NCBI GenBank assembly: GCA_947627065.1
Contig: CANQUN010000001.1
Location: forward strand, 1 to 64,000
Reading direction: 5' to 3'
Length of the DNA: 64,000 nucleotides
From: an uncultured Clostridia bacterium
GTDB taxonomy: Bacteria > Bacillota > Clostridia > Christensenellales > Borkfalkiaceae
The translations under genes were made by a program, and so were the position numbers. The first letter of the stretch is position 1, and every line of letters begins with the position of its first letter. The notes under the pieces were generated by a model, which was given only the letters and a program-made list of their open reading frames with translations, was not told the DNA's origin and searched no databases. This document shows, piece after piece, positions 27,119 through 34,785 of this stretch.

Positions 27119-27856
27119 TCATTGAATGAGATAAAAAATTCCGTACAGCATCACGATGTGCAGAGGGTAGAATACGTAAAAGAAATACTTCATGGGATAC
27201 CTGCCCCGTTCGCCGTTGTACAGCGCGAGCAGCGCGACCGACACGAGCGAGAACCATTCGAGGTGGATTTCGGGATATCCGCCTTCCTGAAGCAGGCAGG
27301 ATAAGGCCAGCAGCGCAGCGAACGGCAGCAGCCGCAAAAAGCGGTGCTTTTTGAAAATGTACGCCGAAAGGGGCAGCAGCACGCCCGTTATTCCGTATTC
27401 GAGCAAACCGCCGTTGCGCTCGGCAAACATGTCGAGAGCGACGGCCGAAACAACCACCGCAACAAGCAGTAAAATGTGCGAAAAACGGGACTTCTTGTCC
27501 CCGACAATGCCGTCGTAAGCGTAAATCGCAAGCACGCCGAGTGAGAACGTCGTGAATATGCTCAGCTGCACGGTGTTGTCCATCACCACGTACATGACGG
27601 AGGTGCAGATTACTCCGAGGAGAAACAGGTTTGCAAAGTAACGCCTGCGGTCGGAAGTGTAACGGCACCCTTCGGCAATCATAAAGGCGAACACGGGCAT
27701 GGACACCCGCCCGATGGCGCGCAGAACGAGGAAGGACGTTCTGTTCATCATCGGCTCAAAGATAAGCCCCGCGTGGTCTATAATCATCAGCGCGGCGGCT
27801 ATCAGTTTGAGGGCGGTTCCGCTCAGCCCGAATTTAGTTGCTCTTACACCATTCAT
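27119..27856 (-). CDS. TraX-like membrane protein
   Basis: 245 aa with about eight hydrophobic segments. The LKLIAAALMIIDHAGLIF start and the IGRVSMPVFAFMIAEGCRYTSDRRRY segment match the TraX family, whose founder acetylates F-pilin; chromosomal Clostridia copies have no known substrate. The C-terminal FFYVFYPLHIVMLYGIFY is family-typical. The start is the ATG at 27856 with a weak purine-rich site. Confidence 0.82.
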   Translation of the reverse strand: MNGVRATKFGLSGTALKLIAAALMIIDHAGLIFEPMMNRTSFLVLRAIGRVSMPVFAFMIAEGCRYTSDRRRYFANLFLLGVICTSVMYVVMDNTVQLSIFTTFSLGVLAIYAYDGIVGDKKSRFSHILLLVAVVVSAVALDMFAERNGGLLEYGITGVLLPLSAYIFKKHRFLRLLPFAALLALSCLLQEGGYPEIHLEWFSLVSVALLALYNGERGRYPMKYFFYVFYPLHIVMLYGIFYLIQ

Positions 27857-27974
27857 CGTTAAACTCTTTCTCCGTCCCGTGTCTCTTTTTCGGTAACGGT
27901 TCGTTTTCTCCCGTTCTACTCCCGCGGCGTTTTTTCTGCCTTGCTATGTCTTGCGCCTCGGCGGTCGGTCATTG

Positions 27975-28010
27975 CAAAAGGCCGTATTTCTCGCGAAAAA
28001 GGGCATTTTT
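27975..28010 (-). repeat. Dispersed palindromic element, degenerate copy
   Basis: CAAAAGGCCGTATTTC, TCGCGA centre, AAAAAGGGCATTTTT. It keeps the arms and spacing but has lost the core word. It lies in the 267-nt gap between the TraX-like and XRE genes, which otherwise holds no gene. Confidence 0.4.
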
Positions 28011-28123
28011 ACCTCGCAGAAGGGGCAGAGGGGACAAGTTGGCAACTTGCCGCTCGCCCGCCTTGCAACGGACGGTTCAGCCCCGCACGGTGCGCATACC
28101 TTCGCTGCCCGAAGGGCAAAGTT

Positions 28124-28714
28124 TTATTTTTTCTTTCCTTTCTTCTTCATCAAAAACCACAGCACGGTAAGCACCTGCAGGGGGATTCCCACCATGAAGA
28201 TCAGCCAGATATCCGTTTCGGCAAAGGTAAGCCGCACGCAGAGGGCGAGCGTCCATATCAGCACCGAAACGAGCACGGCGGTAATGGGGCGCATGCCCCA
28301 GATTGCGTTGAACACTATGGCGACAATTGCCGAAACGGGCAGCGCGTATATGAACGCCAGCCACAGTTCGCCCTTGACGCCCGCCCAGCGCAGCAGAACG
28401 TACAGCACGGTTGCAATCAGCCACACCAGCCCCACCGACAGCAGGGATATTATGGTGCGGTTGCGCACGTTTACGCCGCGTTCCCGCTTTGGGGGCGCGG
28501 GCGGCTCGGCGCTTATCAGCTCGTCTATCGTTATCCCGAACATTTCCGCAAGTTCGTGCAGAATATACACGTCGGGCACGGCCTCTCCGCGTTCCCACTT
28601 GGAGACCGCCTTGTCCGAATAGTTGAGCTTTTCCGCCAGCTGCAATTGCGTGAGATTCAGTTTTTTACGGTGCGCGGCGATATTTTTGGCCACGTTGCTC
28701 TTCAATTCTTCCAT
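28124..28714 (-). CDS. XRE-family regulator with membrane domain
   Basis: 196 aa. N-terminal helix-turn-helix (residues about 8-62: KLNLTQLQLAEKLNYSDKAV, SKWERGEAVPDV) followed by four membrane segments (about 85-190) and a Lys tail. This architecture suggests a membrane-tethered transcription regulator. The start is the ATG at 28714; a -10 box ends exactly 6 nt upstream and there is no Shine-Dalgarno, so the mRNA is predicted to be leaderless. Divergent from the SGNH hydrolase across the 21-bp array. Confidence 0.85.
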   Translation of the reverse strand: MEELKSNVAKNIAAHRKKLNLTQLQLAEKLNYSDKAVSKWERGEAVPDVYILHELAEMFGITIDELISAEPPAPPKRERGVNVRNRTIISLLSVGLVWLIATVLYVLLRWAGVKGELWLAFIYALPVSAIVAIVFNAIWGMRPITAVLVSVLIWTLALCVRLTFAETDIWLIFMVGIPLQVLTVLWFLMKKKGKKK

Positions 28715-28720
28715 GCCCGT

Positions 28721-28749
28721 ATTATACCACACAAAGTGCGCGAAAGCAA
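28721..28749 (-). promoter_or_regulatory. Promoter of the XRE gene (predicted leaderless)
   Basis: Minus strand TTGCTT (28749-28744), 17 bp, TATAAT (28726-28721), then six bases to the ATG at 28714. The transcript should start on or next to the A of the ATG. Confidence 0.7.
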
Positions 28750-28774
28750 GCGATTTACGGGGGTTCTACCGTGG

Positions 28775-28883
28775 GTAGAGTTGAGTTTTAACGCGGTAGA
28801 GCGGCTTTTTTTGTCCGTAGAGGGCGAAAATCCTATCGTAGAGACCCAAACCCGTATCGTAGAGGCCGCACACCCGAAAGTAG
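28775..28883 (+). repeat. Phased array of GTAGAG boxes, 21-bp period
   Basis: GTAGAG begins at 28775, 28796, 28817, 28838 and 28859, with a sixth partial copy (GTAG) at 28880; every step is exactly 21 bp. The intervening 15 bp differ between units. The first box is also half of a TCTACC-GTG-GGTAGA inverted repeat. Spacing equals two helical turns, so all boxes face the same side of the DNA, and the last abuts a -35 box. Likely tandem binding sites for an activator. Confidence 0.75.
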
Positions 28884-28884
28884 G

Positions 28885-28913
28885 TTGATTTTTCCGCCCC
28901 GCGCGTGTATATT
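28885..28913 (+). promoter_or_regulatory. Promoter of the SGNH hydrolase gene
   Basis: TTGATT at 28885-28890 and TATATT at 28908-28913, 17-bp spacing, immediately downstream of the GTAGAG array. Confidence 0.6.
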
Positions 28914-28943
28914 GATATTACCGCAAAACGGAGGAGAAAGTTC

Positions 28944-29663
28944 ATGCAAGGCAAGATAGCGGTGTTCGGCGACTCAATACCCAAGGGTATAGTTACGGAC
29001 GGAGAAAAATACGAAAAACTCGACGCAGGCGTCGTGAACATAATAGAATCGGAATACGGCTACGAGATAGAAAACTATTCGCAATACGGCCAGACCCTGT
29101 CGCGCCTTGACGCAAAGGGCACCATGGAACGCTTCGGCCGCGGCGTGGACCCCGCGCTTGACAATTACGCCGTCATAAGCATAGGCGGCAACGACGCCGA
29201 CTACGATTGGAAGGAAGTCGCTTCTTCTCCCCGTGCCGAACACAAGCCCAAGACCCCCGTGGACGTGTTTGAAAAACTGCTCGGCAAAAACGTGGAGATG
29301 CTGAAAGCGCACGGCGTAAGGGTGATACTCACCACCATTCCGCCCGTGGACGCGGGGCGTTACTTTTCCAACGTAATCTCCAAAACCTGCGACGGCAGCC
29401 GCGTGCTCGAATTTTTCGAAGGGGACATTACCAACGTCTACCGCGGGCAGGAAGTTTACAATTACGTCATTCTCAAGGCGGCGGGCAGGTTCGGCTGTCC
29501 CGTGATAGACCTGCGCACGGGCTTTCTGCTCGACCGCAACTACCTTGACAACTATTGTCAGGACGGCATTCATCCAAACGCGGGCGGCCACAGGTTCATG
29601 GCCGAAGAAGTGGTAAAATCCCTCGCCTCTCAGGGCGTGATTCTCAAAAAGCAGACCAACTGA
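28944..29663 (+). CDS. SGNH/GDSL-family hydrolase
   Basis: 239 aa. Block I nucleophile in VFGDSIPKG, block III GGND in ISIGGNDADY, and block V DGIHPN with the catalytic Asp-His pair. No signal peptide, so it is cytoplasmic. The start is the ATG at 28944 with GGAGGAGA at 28930-28937; an upstream in-frame TTG-type extension is rejected. Substrate (ester, thioester or sugar acetyl) unknown. Expression is presumably controlled by the upstream 21-bp array. Confidence 0.87.
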   Translation: MQGKIAVFGDSIPKGIVTDGEKYEKLDAGVVNIIESEYGYEIENYSQYGQTLSRLDAKGTMERFGRGVDPALDNYAVISIGGNDADYDWKEVASSPRAEHKPKTPVDVFEKLLGKNVEMLKAHGVRVILTTIPPVDAGRYFSNVISKTCDGSRVLEFFEGDITNVYRGQEVYNYVILKAAGRFGCPVIDLRTGFLLDRNYLDNYCQDGIHPNAGGHRFMAEEVVKSLASQGVILKKQTN

Positions 29664-29677
29664 CCCGTGCGCTGTCG

Positions 29678-29707
29678 TTAACATTATAACGCGCGTGCGT
29701 TTATAAC
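29678..29707 (+). promoter_or_regulatory. Possible promoter of the DegV pair
   Basis: TTAACA at 29678-29683 and TATAAC at 29702-29707, 18-bp spacing. The surrounding 29664-29839 has repeated TTATAACATTATAA and GTTTATAAAAC words and no gene. Confidence 0.35.
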
Positions 29708-29839
29708 ATTATAAAATACCCCCCATGCAAACCGACCGCCGCGGACAATATTATAAGCCCGTTTATAAAACCCGCGGCTGCGTTTACAAAACCAACCCCG
29801 CATGTGCGCGGGTCTCAAAAACCAAACAGGAGTAACATT

Positions 29840-30700
29840 ATGGACGACATTATAATTTCGGTCGAATCTACCTGCGACCTGCCCGAGGAGATTTCTTCTC
29901 CCCTCGGCATAAGGATAATAAACATGGAATACAGCGTGGACGGCGAACGCCACCTCATGGGCGACGGCGCCTACACCATGCACGAATTTTACGACAAGAT
30001 GAGGGCGGGCGCGGTTACCAAGACGGCGCAGGTCAACGAGTACGACGCCGAGGCGCACCTCGAATCTCTTCTCAAAGAGGGGAAGGACGTAATTCACCTT
30101 GCCTTTTCAAGTTCGCTCTCGGGCACGGCGGGCAGTTTTATCACCGCCGCCGAAAATCTTAAACCCAAGTATCCCGATAGAAAACTTGCCGTTGTGGACA
30201 CGCTGTGCGCGTGCGGCGGGCAGGGTTTTCTGGCGGTTGCCGTGGCCGAATATTCCAAGACGCACGGGTTTGACGAAACCGTCGCTTATGCCGAAGCGCT
30301 CAAGCACAGGATAGTCCATTACTTCGTGGTGGACGATCTCAAGTACCTTGCCCGCGGCGGCCGCATTTCCAAGGCGACGGCGCTGCTCGGCAACGCCATT
30401 CACATGAAACCCGTAATGCACATGGACAAGGAGGGCAAACTCGTGCCTTACAGAAAGGTGCTTTCGAGAAAGAAGTCCGTGCTTGCCCTTGCCGACTACA
30501 CGGCCGACAAGTTCGACAGGAGCATCGAGAGGATATACATCGCCCACGCCGACTGTCCCGAAGAGGCCGACCTTCTGTCCCGCCACGTCGAAAAGGCAAC
30601 GGGGATAAAGCCCGTGGTTTTCGACCTCGGCATGGTGATAGGCAGCCATTCGGGACCGGGCACGCTCAGCGTTTATTTTACCGCCGAAGCGAGAGAATAA
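29840..30700 (+). CDS. DegV-family fatty-acid-binding protein, copy 1
   Basis: 286 aa. DegV/FakB proteins hold a fatty acid for phosphorylation by the kinase FakA. ISVESTCDLPEE at the start, IHLAFSSSLSGTAGSF around the lipid-binding site, DTLCACGGQGFLAV, and the GMVIGSHSGPGTLSVYF end are family motifs. The start is the ATG at 29840 after CAGGAG. Nine nt separate it from a paralogue. No fakA gene is in the window. Confidence 0.93.
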   Translation: MDDIIISVESTCDLPEEISSPLGIRIINMEYSVDGERHLMGDGAYTMHEFYDKMRAGAVTKTAQVNEYDAEAHLESLLKEGKDVIHLAFSSSLSGTAGSFITAAENLKPKYPDRKLAVVDTLCACGGQGFLAVAVAEYSKTHGFDETVAYAEALKHRIVHYFVVDDLKYLARGGRISKATALLGNAIHMKPVMHMDKEGKLVPYRKVLSRKKSVLALADYTADKFDRSIERIYIAHADCPEEADLLSRHVEKATGIKPVVFDLGMVIGSHSGPGTLSVYFTAEARE

Positions 30701-30709
30701 TATGGAGGA

Positions 30710-31573
30710 ATGATGAACATTGTTATTTCTGCCGAGGCGACCTGCGACCTCGACGCCGCAACGGCAAAAAAATACGGCATAAGCGTTGCCCCCATGAGTT
30801 ATTGCGTGGGCAACGACTGTTACGACACGGTTACGGGGCTTGCCCCTTCCGAATGTTACAAACGGATGCGTGCGGGCGCGCTGACTTCCACCGCCCTCAT
30901 CAACGAGACCAACGCCGCCGAATATTTTGAAAACCTGCTTAAACAGGGTGCGGACGTCGTGCATCTCGGCTTTTCATCCACGCTGTCGGGCACCTACCTC
31001 AACATGGCGGCTGCCGCCGAGTCGCTTCGGAAAAAGTACCCCTCGCAAAAACTCGCGGTCATAGACACCGCGTGCGGAAGTTTCGGGCAGGGGCTTCTCG
31101 CAATCATGGCGGCGGAACTTGCCGCAAGGGGCGCAACTTTTGAAGAAGTGGCCTTTTTCGCAGAAAATCACAGGATGGACATCTGCCATTTCTTCATCGC
31201 AGAGGATCTCACTTACCTTTCCCGCAGCGGCAGAATCCCCAAGATACTCGCCGCCATCGGTAACGCCATCCGCATAAAGCCGCTGATGTTTCTGGATAAA
31301 GACGGGCGGTTTTCGGTGGCAAAAAAGGTGCTTACCCGCAAGAAATCGGTGTACGAACTTGCCGATTCCGTAATCGAAAATTATTCGGGAGAGCACGGCC
31401 TCATAATCGTCGGCCACGCCGACTGCCTTGAAGAAGCGCAGGAGACGGCCGACAGGATAGAACGCGGCCTGCACGTCAAGCCCGTGATCATGGAATTCGG
31501 CATGATGATAGGCGGCCACTGCGGCCCGGGCACGGTCGGCGCGTTCTACACGGGCAAAAAACGCGGCAAATAA
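30710..31573 (+). CDS. DegV-family fatty-acid-binding protein, copy 2
   Basis: 287 aa, tandem paralogue of the preceding gene, with VVHLGFSSTLSGTYLN, DTACGSFGQGLLAI and MMIGGHCGPGTVGAF. Two adjacent ATGs occur; GGAGGA ends at 30709, so the second ATG at 30713 may be the true start because it has better spacing. FakB paralogues in other Firmicutes prefer different fatty acids; that could hold here but is inference. Confidence 0.93.
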   Translation: MMNIVISAEATCDLDAATAKKYGISVAPMSYCVGNDCYDTVTGLAPSECYKRMRAGALTSTALINETNAAEYFENLLKQGADVVHLGFSSTLSGTYLNMAAAAESLRKKYPSQKLAVIDTACGSFGQGLLAIMAAELAARGATFEEVAFFAENHRMDICHFFIAEDLTYLSRSGRIPKILAAIGNAIRIKPLMFLDKDGRFSVAKKVLTRKKSVYELADSVIENYSGEHGLIIVGHADCLEEAQETADRIERGLHVKPVIMEFGMMIGGHCGPGTVGAFYTGKKRGK

Positions 31574-31731
31574 CCCCGCTGTCCGTAAAATGCCCTCCAT
31601 GGGTAACGTAAAAAACTCAAAACCTTAATCTTCCTTATAAAAGGTAAAAAATCCAAACTGCACTCTTCCTTATAAAAGGGAGATGAAATCCAACCTCACT
31701 CACTCTTCCTTCCTCAAAGGGATATATAAAG

Positions 31732-31777
31732 GGCGGCGGAGGCGGGACAAAAGTCCCGCCTCCGCCGTCTTTGTTTT
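31732..31777 (+). terminator. Strong terminator after the DegV pair
   Basis: GGCGGCGGAGGCGGGAC pairs with GTCCCGCCTCCGCCGTC (17 pairs, one mismatch) around AAAA, then TTTGTTTT. Before it, 31600-31715 holds three imperfect copies of CTTCCTTATAAAAGG-like words with no gene. Confidence 0.88.
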
Positions 31778-31835
31778 ATCTTTTTGTCCGCCCGCCGCGT
31801 TCATGGCTTGGCGTCGTTCCTTTCCGTCGCAAAAT

Positions 31836-31869
31836 AAAAATGCCGTTTTTGTGAGAAAAAGGGGGCTTA
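31836..31869 (-). repeat. Dispersed palindromic element, copy 2
   Basis: AAAAATGCCG, core CGTTTTTGTG at 31844-31853, then AGAAAAAGGGGGCTT. It lies between the DegV terminator and spoVT, in a 522-nt stretch with no gene. Confidence 0.65.
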
Positions 31870-32095
31870 TTGCCTCCGTGTTGCCTTTTTGCTCACGCGG
31901 TGGTCTGCTTTGTCCGTTGCCTTGTTTCTTTATGCCCGCCGCGTTTCGTTTAGTGCCGTGCTTTGCTCTTTTGCCGCGCCCGTGTTTGCCGCCTCGCTCC
32001 GTTCTTCCGTCGTCGCCCCCACGCGGACTTTTGCGCATATTTTTCGACAGGTTAAAAAAACTATATTCAAGAGGAAAACCTCAAAGGAGAAAACG

Positions 32096-32641
32096 ATGAA
32101 AGCAACAGGTATTGTGCGAAGAATAGACGACCTCGGCAGGGTGGTCATCCCCAAGGAAATACGAAAGACGCTCAGGCTCTCCTCGGGCGACCCGCTGGAG
32201 ATATTCACCGAATGCGACGAACTTCTGCTAAAAAAATATTCTCCCATCAAAAGTCTCGACGGGTTTGCAAAGCGGTTTGCCGAATGCCTCGCCTCGGCGG
32301 GCGGGTGCGCGGCGGCCGTTTGCGACACCGACTCCGTGATCGCCTGTTCGGGCGGCGGCAGGGAAATGGCGGGCAAGCGGATTTCCAAGGACCTCGAGCG
32401 GGTCATGCGCAACGGGCGGGTGCTCGTAGTCAACGTTCTCGAAGGCGGCACGGCCGTAAGCCTTACGAACGAGGAAGAAAAACCCTGTCTTTCGCAGGTT
32501 ATCGCGCCCGTTTCGGTGGACGGCGACTGCATAGGCGCGTGCATTCTGTTTTCGTTTGACGAGCAATCGCGCATGAGGGAGACCGACGTTAAAATTGCAA
32601 AACTCGGCGCCGAACTGCTCGCCCGCAGTTTTTGCGAATGA
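32096..32641 (+). CDS. spoVT: Stage V sporulation protein T
   Basis: 181 aa, the length of Bacillus SpoVT (178). AbrB-type swapped-hairpin DNA-binding domain at 1-50 (MKATGIVRRIDDLGRVVIPK, EIRKTLRLSSGDPLEIF) and a GAF-like C-terminal domain. It regulates late forespore genes. The start is the ATG at 32096 after CAAAGGAG; an open frame upstream is not homologous. The TGA overlaps the next ATG (ATGA), as spoVT is followed by a flippase-family gene in Bacillus. Confidence 0.93.
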   Translation: MKATGIVRRIDDLGRVVIPKEIRKTLRLSSGDPLEIFTECDELLLKKYSPIKSLDGFAKRFAECLASAGGCAAAVCDTDSVIACSGGGREMAGKRISKDLERVMRNGRVLVVNVLEGGTAVSLTNEEEKPCLSQVIAPVSVDGDCIGACILFSFDEQSRMRETDVKIAKLGAELLARSFCE

Positions 32642-34305
32642 GTAAATCCGATATTCCGCAGCCTTCCCAAGGCCTCGCCCAACAACCCGACAACCGCTCT
32701 CAATATATAGAAGGCAACCCGCAGCAACCCGACTGCCCGCTTTCCCGAGAAAGCGCGCCGATTGCCACAGACGGCCAGCCCGCCAAAGCCCGCACGTTTG
32801 CCAAAAGCCCGCGTTTTAAGATGAACGTCGCCGCGCGGGGTGCGGCGGTCATAGCCGTCGGCGGGCTGATTTCAAAGATTATAGGGGCGGTTTACCGCAT
32901 TCCGCTCACCCGAACCATCGGTCCCGAAGGCATCGGCCTTTACCAGACGGTGTTCCCCGTTTACCTCGCCCTGCTCACCCTTTCGTCCACGGGCATCCCC
33001 GCCGCGCTCAGCGCGCTCATCGCGGGTAAAGAGGAGGGGCGGGCGATGGGAATGCTCTGCCGTTCTCTCTTGCTGTTCGGCGGAATCGGCCTTGCCTGCA
33101 GCGTGATAATGTGCGTTTTAGGGGGTTTTTTGGCTCGGCTGCAGGGTTGTCCAGAAGCGGGAACGGTTTACGCCGCGCTGTCCCCGTCCGTGTTTGCCGT
33201 GGCCGTAATCTCGTGTATCCGCGGGTACTTTCAGAGCAAGGGCAACATGTACCCGACGGCCGTTTCCCAGATAGTCGAACAGGTGGTAAAGGCCGCTTTC
33301 GGCCTTCTGATGTGCGCGAGGTTTGCCCACGACACGCCGCTTGCGGCCTGCATGGCGGCCCTTGCGGTAACCGTTTCCGAAGCCGCCGCCGTTCTCTACC
33401 TGTACATCCGCCTGAAATTCGACGGATTTTCGGCAACGCGGCCGTCGGGGAGCGCGGCGGACATACTCAAAACCACCTTTCCCGTCGCCCTCGCCTCGCT
33501 CTTTCTGCCCCTCGGCCACCTTGCCGACAGTTTTATCGTGATTAACGTCATGAATGGTTACGCCGACAACGCGGCCGCCATCTACGGCGTGTACTCGGGC
33601 AGCGTTGCGGCCATAACGGGCGTGCCCATCGCCCTCGCTTACGGCGCGGCCGTCAGCGTAATTCCCGCGCTCAAAACGGGGGAGAGCGACGCAAAAATTG
33701 CAGATTCTCTGCGTTTTACGGGGTTTATTGCCGTTCCGTCGGCGGTTTTCCTCGCGGTGTTTTCGCCCCGTGTCATAAACTTTTTGTACTCGGGCATGAA
33801 CACCGCGCTTGCCAAAACTGCCGCCGCCGTCCTCGTGCTCGACTCGCTGTCCGTCGTGCTGCTGTCTTATTTGCAGACGGTAAACGCCGTGCTCATCGCC
33901 AGAGGGAAGCAAAAAATTGCGGTAATATCTGCATTTTCGGCGCTTGCCGTAAGGGCGGCGCTGTGCGCGCTGTTCACGTCCGATCCCAAAACGGGCGTGC
34001 TCGGCGCGGTGATCGCGGCGGACATATCTTACGCCGTCGCGCTTGCCGTAAACGCCCGTTTCGCCCTTTCGCCGCGGGTTGCGGCCGCCTCCGCCACCGA
34101 TCTGTCGCTGTTTGCAATATGCGGGATTTTGTGCGTTTTAGGGGGGTTTGCCGTCTGCCGCGTCATTTCGGGAAGGGCTTGGTTCGTCTTTTCCTCGCTG
34201 CTGTGCGCGGGCTGTTACGTCGCCGCCGTGCCCCTTGCCGAAAGGCTACTCTGCCGAGAGGGCGAACGCGCCGTCCTCGGCCGAACGTCCGCGGGCAAGG
34301 GATAG
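32638..34305 (+). CDS. MOP-family lipid flippase (SpoVB/YabM-like)
   Basis: 555 aa with about 14 membrane segments. AVGGLISKIIGAVYRIPLTR, TIGPEGIGLYQTVFPVY and RGYFQSKGNMYPTAVSQ are typical of the SpoVB/Wzx branch of the MOP superfamily, which flips lipid-linked precursors for cell wall or cortex. About 60 residues of polar, Gln/Pro-rich N terminus precede the first helix. The start at 32638 is chosen for its ATGA overlap with spoVT; the ATG at 32821 would give a conventional shorter N terminus. Confidence 0.85.
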   Translation: MSKSDIPQPSQGLAQQPDNRSQYIEGNPQQPDCPLSRESAPIATDGQPAKARTFAKSPRFKMNVAARGAAVIAVGGLISKIIGAVYRIPLTRTIGPEGIGLYQTVFPVYLALLTLSSTGIPAALSALIAGKEEGRAMGMLCRSLLLFGGIGLACSVIMCVLGGFLARLQGCPEAGTVYAALSPSVFAVAVISCIRGYFQSKGNMYPTAVSQIVEQVVKAAFGLLMCARFAHDTPLAACMAALAVTVSEAAAVLYLYIRLKFDGFSATRPSGSAADILKTTFPVALASLFLPLGHLADSFIVINVMNGYADNAAAIYGVYSGSVAAITGVPIALAYGAAVSVIPALKTGESDAKIADSLRFTGFIAVPSAVFLAVFSPRVINFLYSGMNTALAKTAAAVLVLDSLSVVLLSYLQTVNAVLIARGKQKIAVISAFSALAVRAALCALFTSDPKTGVLGAVIAADISYAVALAVNARFALSPRVAAASATDLSLFAICGILCVLGGFAVCRVISGRAWFVFSSLLCAGCYVAAVPLAERLLCREGERAVLGRTSAGKG

Positions 34306-34700
34306 CCATCCGCCCGCAACCCGCCACATCATTCGCATCGTCTCATAACCCTCCATACGCACGCACCCAGATTAAAGATAGCATACGGCAAATTGAAAAC
34401 GCCAAACCAAACAGCCTCGCCGCCTCGCCGTTTGTCTATGTTTTCCGCCCGCCGCCAACCCCGCCGCCAACATGCCGTCAACATGCCGCCGCAACTTCGA
34501 CAACCCACCCCAAACTCCTCCCAAAACTCCCGCCAATGACCCGCCGAAACCCCTTGTCTGCACCCCGTCCGTGCAGATTTTTTGCGTCCCCGCACTGCTC
34601 CCGTTGCCCTTTTGTGTAAAAAAACAGTCTTTTTATCATCATTAACGCCGAAAATACGCATTGAACGAGCGGACGGACAAATTGCGTCAACGTGTGTTAA
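34306..34700. other. C-rich spacer upstream of ppdK
   Basis: About 390 nt with irregular CCGCC, CCAACCCCGCC and ACATGCCG(T/C)CA words (ACATGCCG at about 34469 and 34481 is a direct repeat). Same class as the other C/A-rich spacers. No gene or hairpin with a T run seen. Confidence 0.35.
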
Positions 34701-34705
34701 AACAC

Positions 34706-34734
34706 TTGTCAAATCAAGAAAAAAACATTATAAT
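34706..34734 (+). promoter_or_regulatory. ppdK promoter
   Basis: TTGTCA at 34706-34711 and TATAAT at 34729-34734, 17-bp spacing. A GTGTT-AA-AACAC inverted repeat at about 34694-34705 lies just upstream of the -35 and could be an operator. Confidence 0.75.
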
Positions 34735-34785
34735 AGTATAAGGTTTGAAAACAAATTCTTTTGGAGTAAAACAGGAGGCAATTTT

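Noticed and set aside
28775-28883. Possible CRISPR or simple tandem repeat
   Set aside because: Only six bases are conserved per 21-bp period, far too short for CRISPR repeats, and the spacers are unrelated. A phased binding-site array fits better.
33113-34150. GTGCGTTTTAGG words in the flippase gene (33113 and 34129) and AAAGACCGTTTTTAGGCGG on the minus strand in the CPBP gene (about 47438-47460) as further palindrome copies
   Set aside because: Only half of the element is present, and the encoded CVLGGF and PFLGGIGL stretches look like normal membrane or family sequence.
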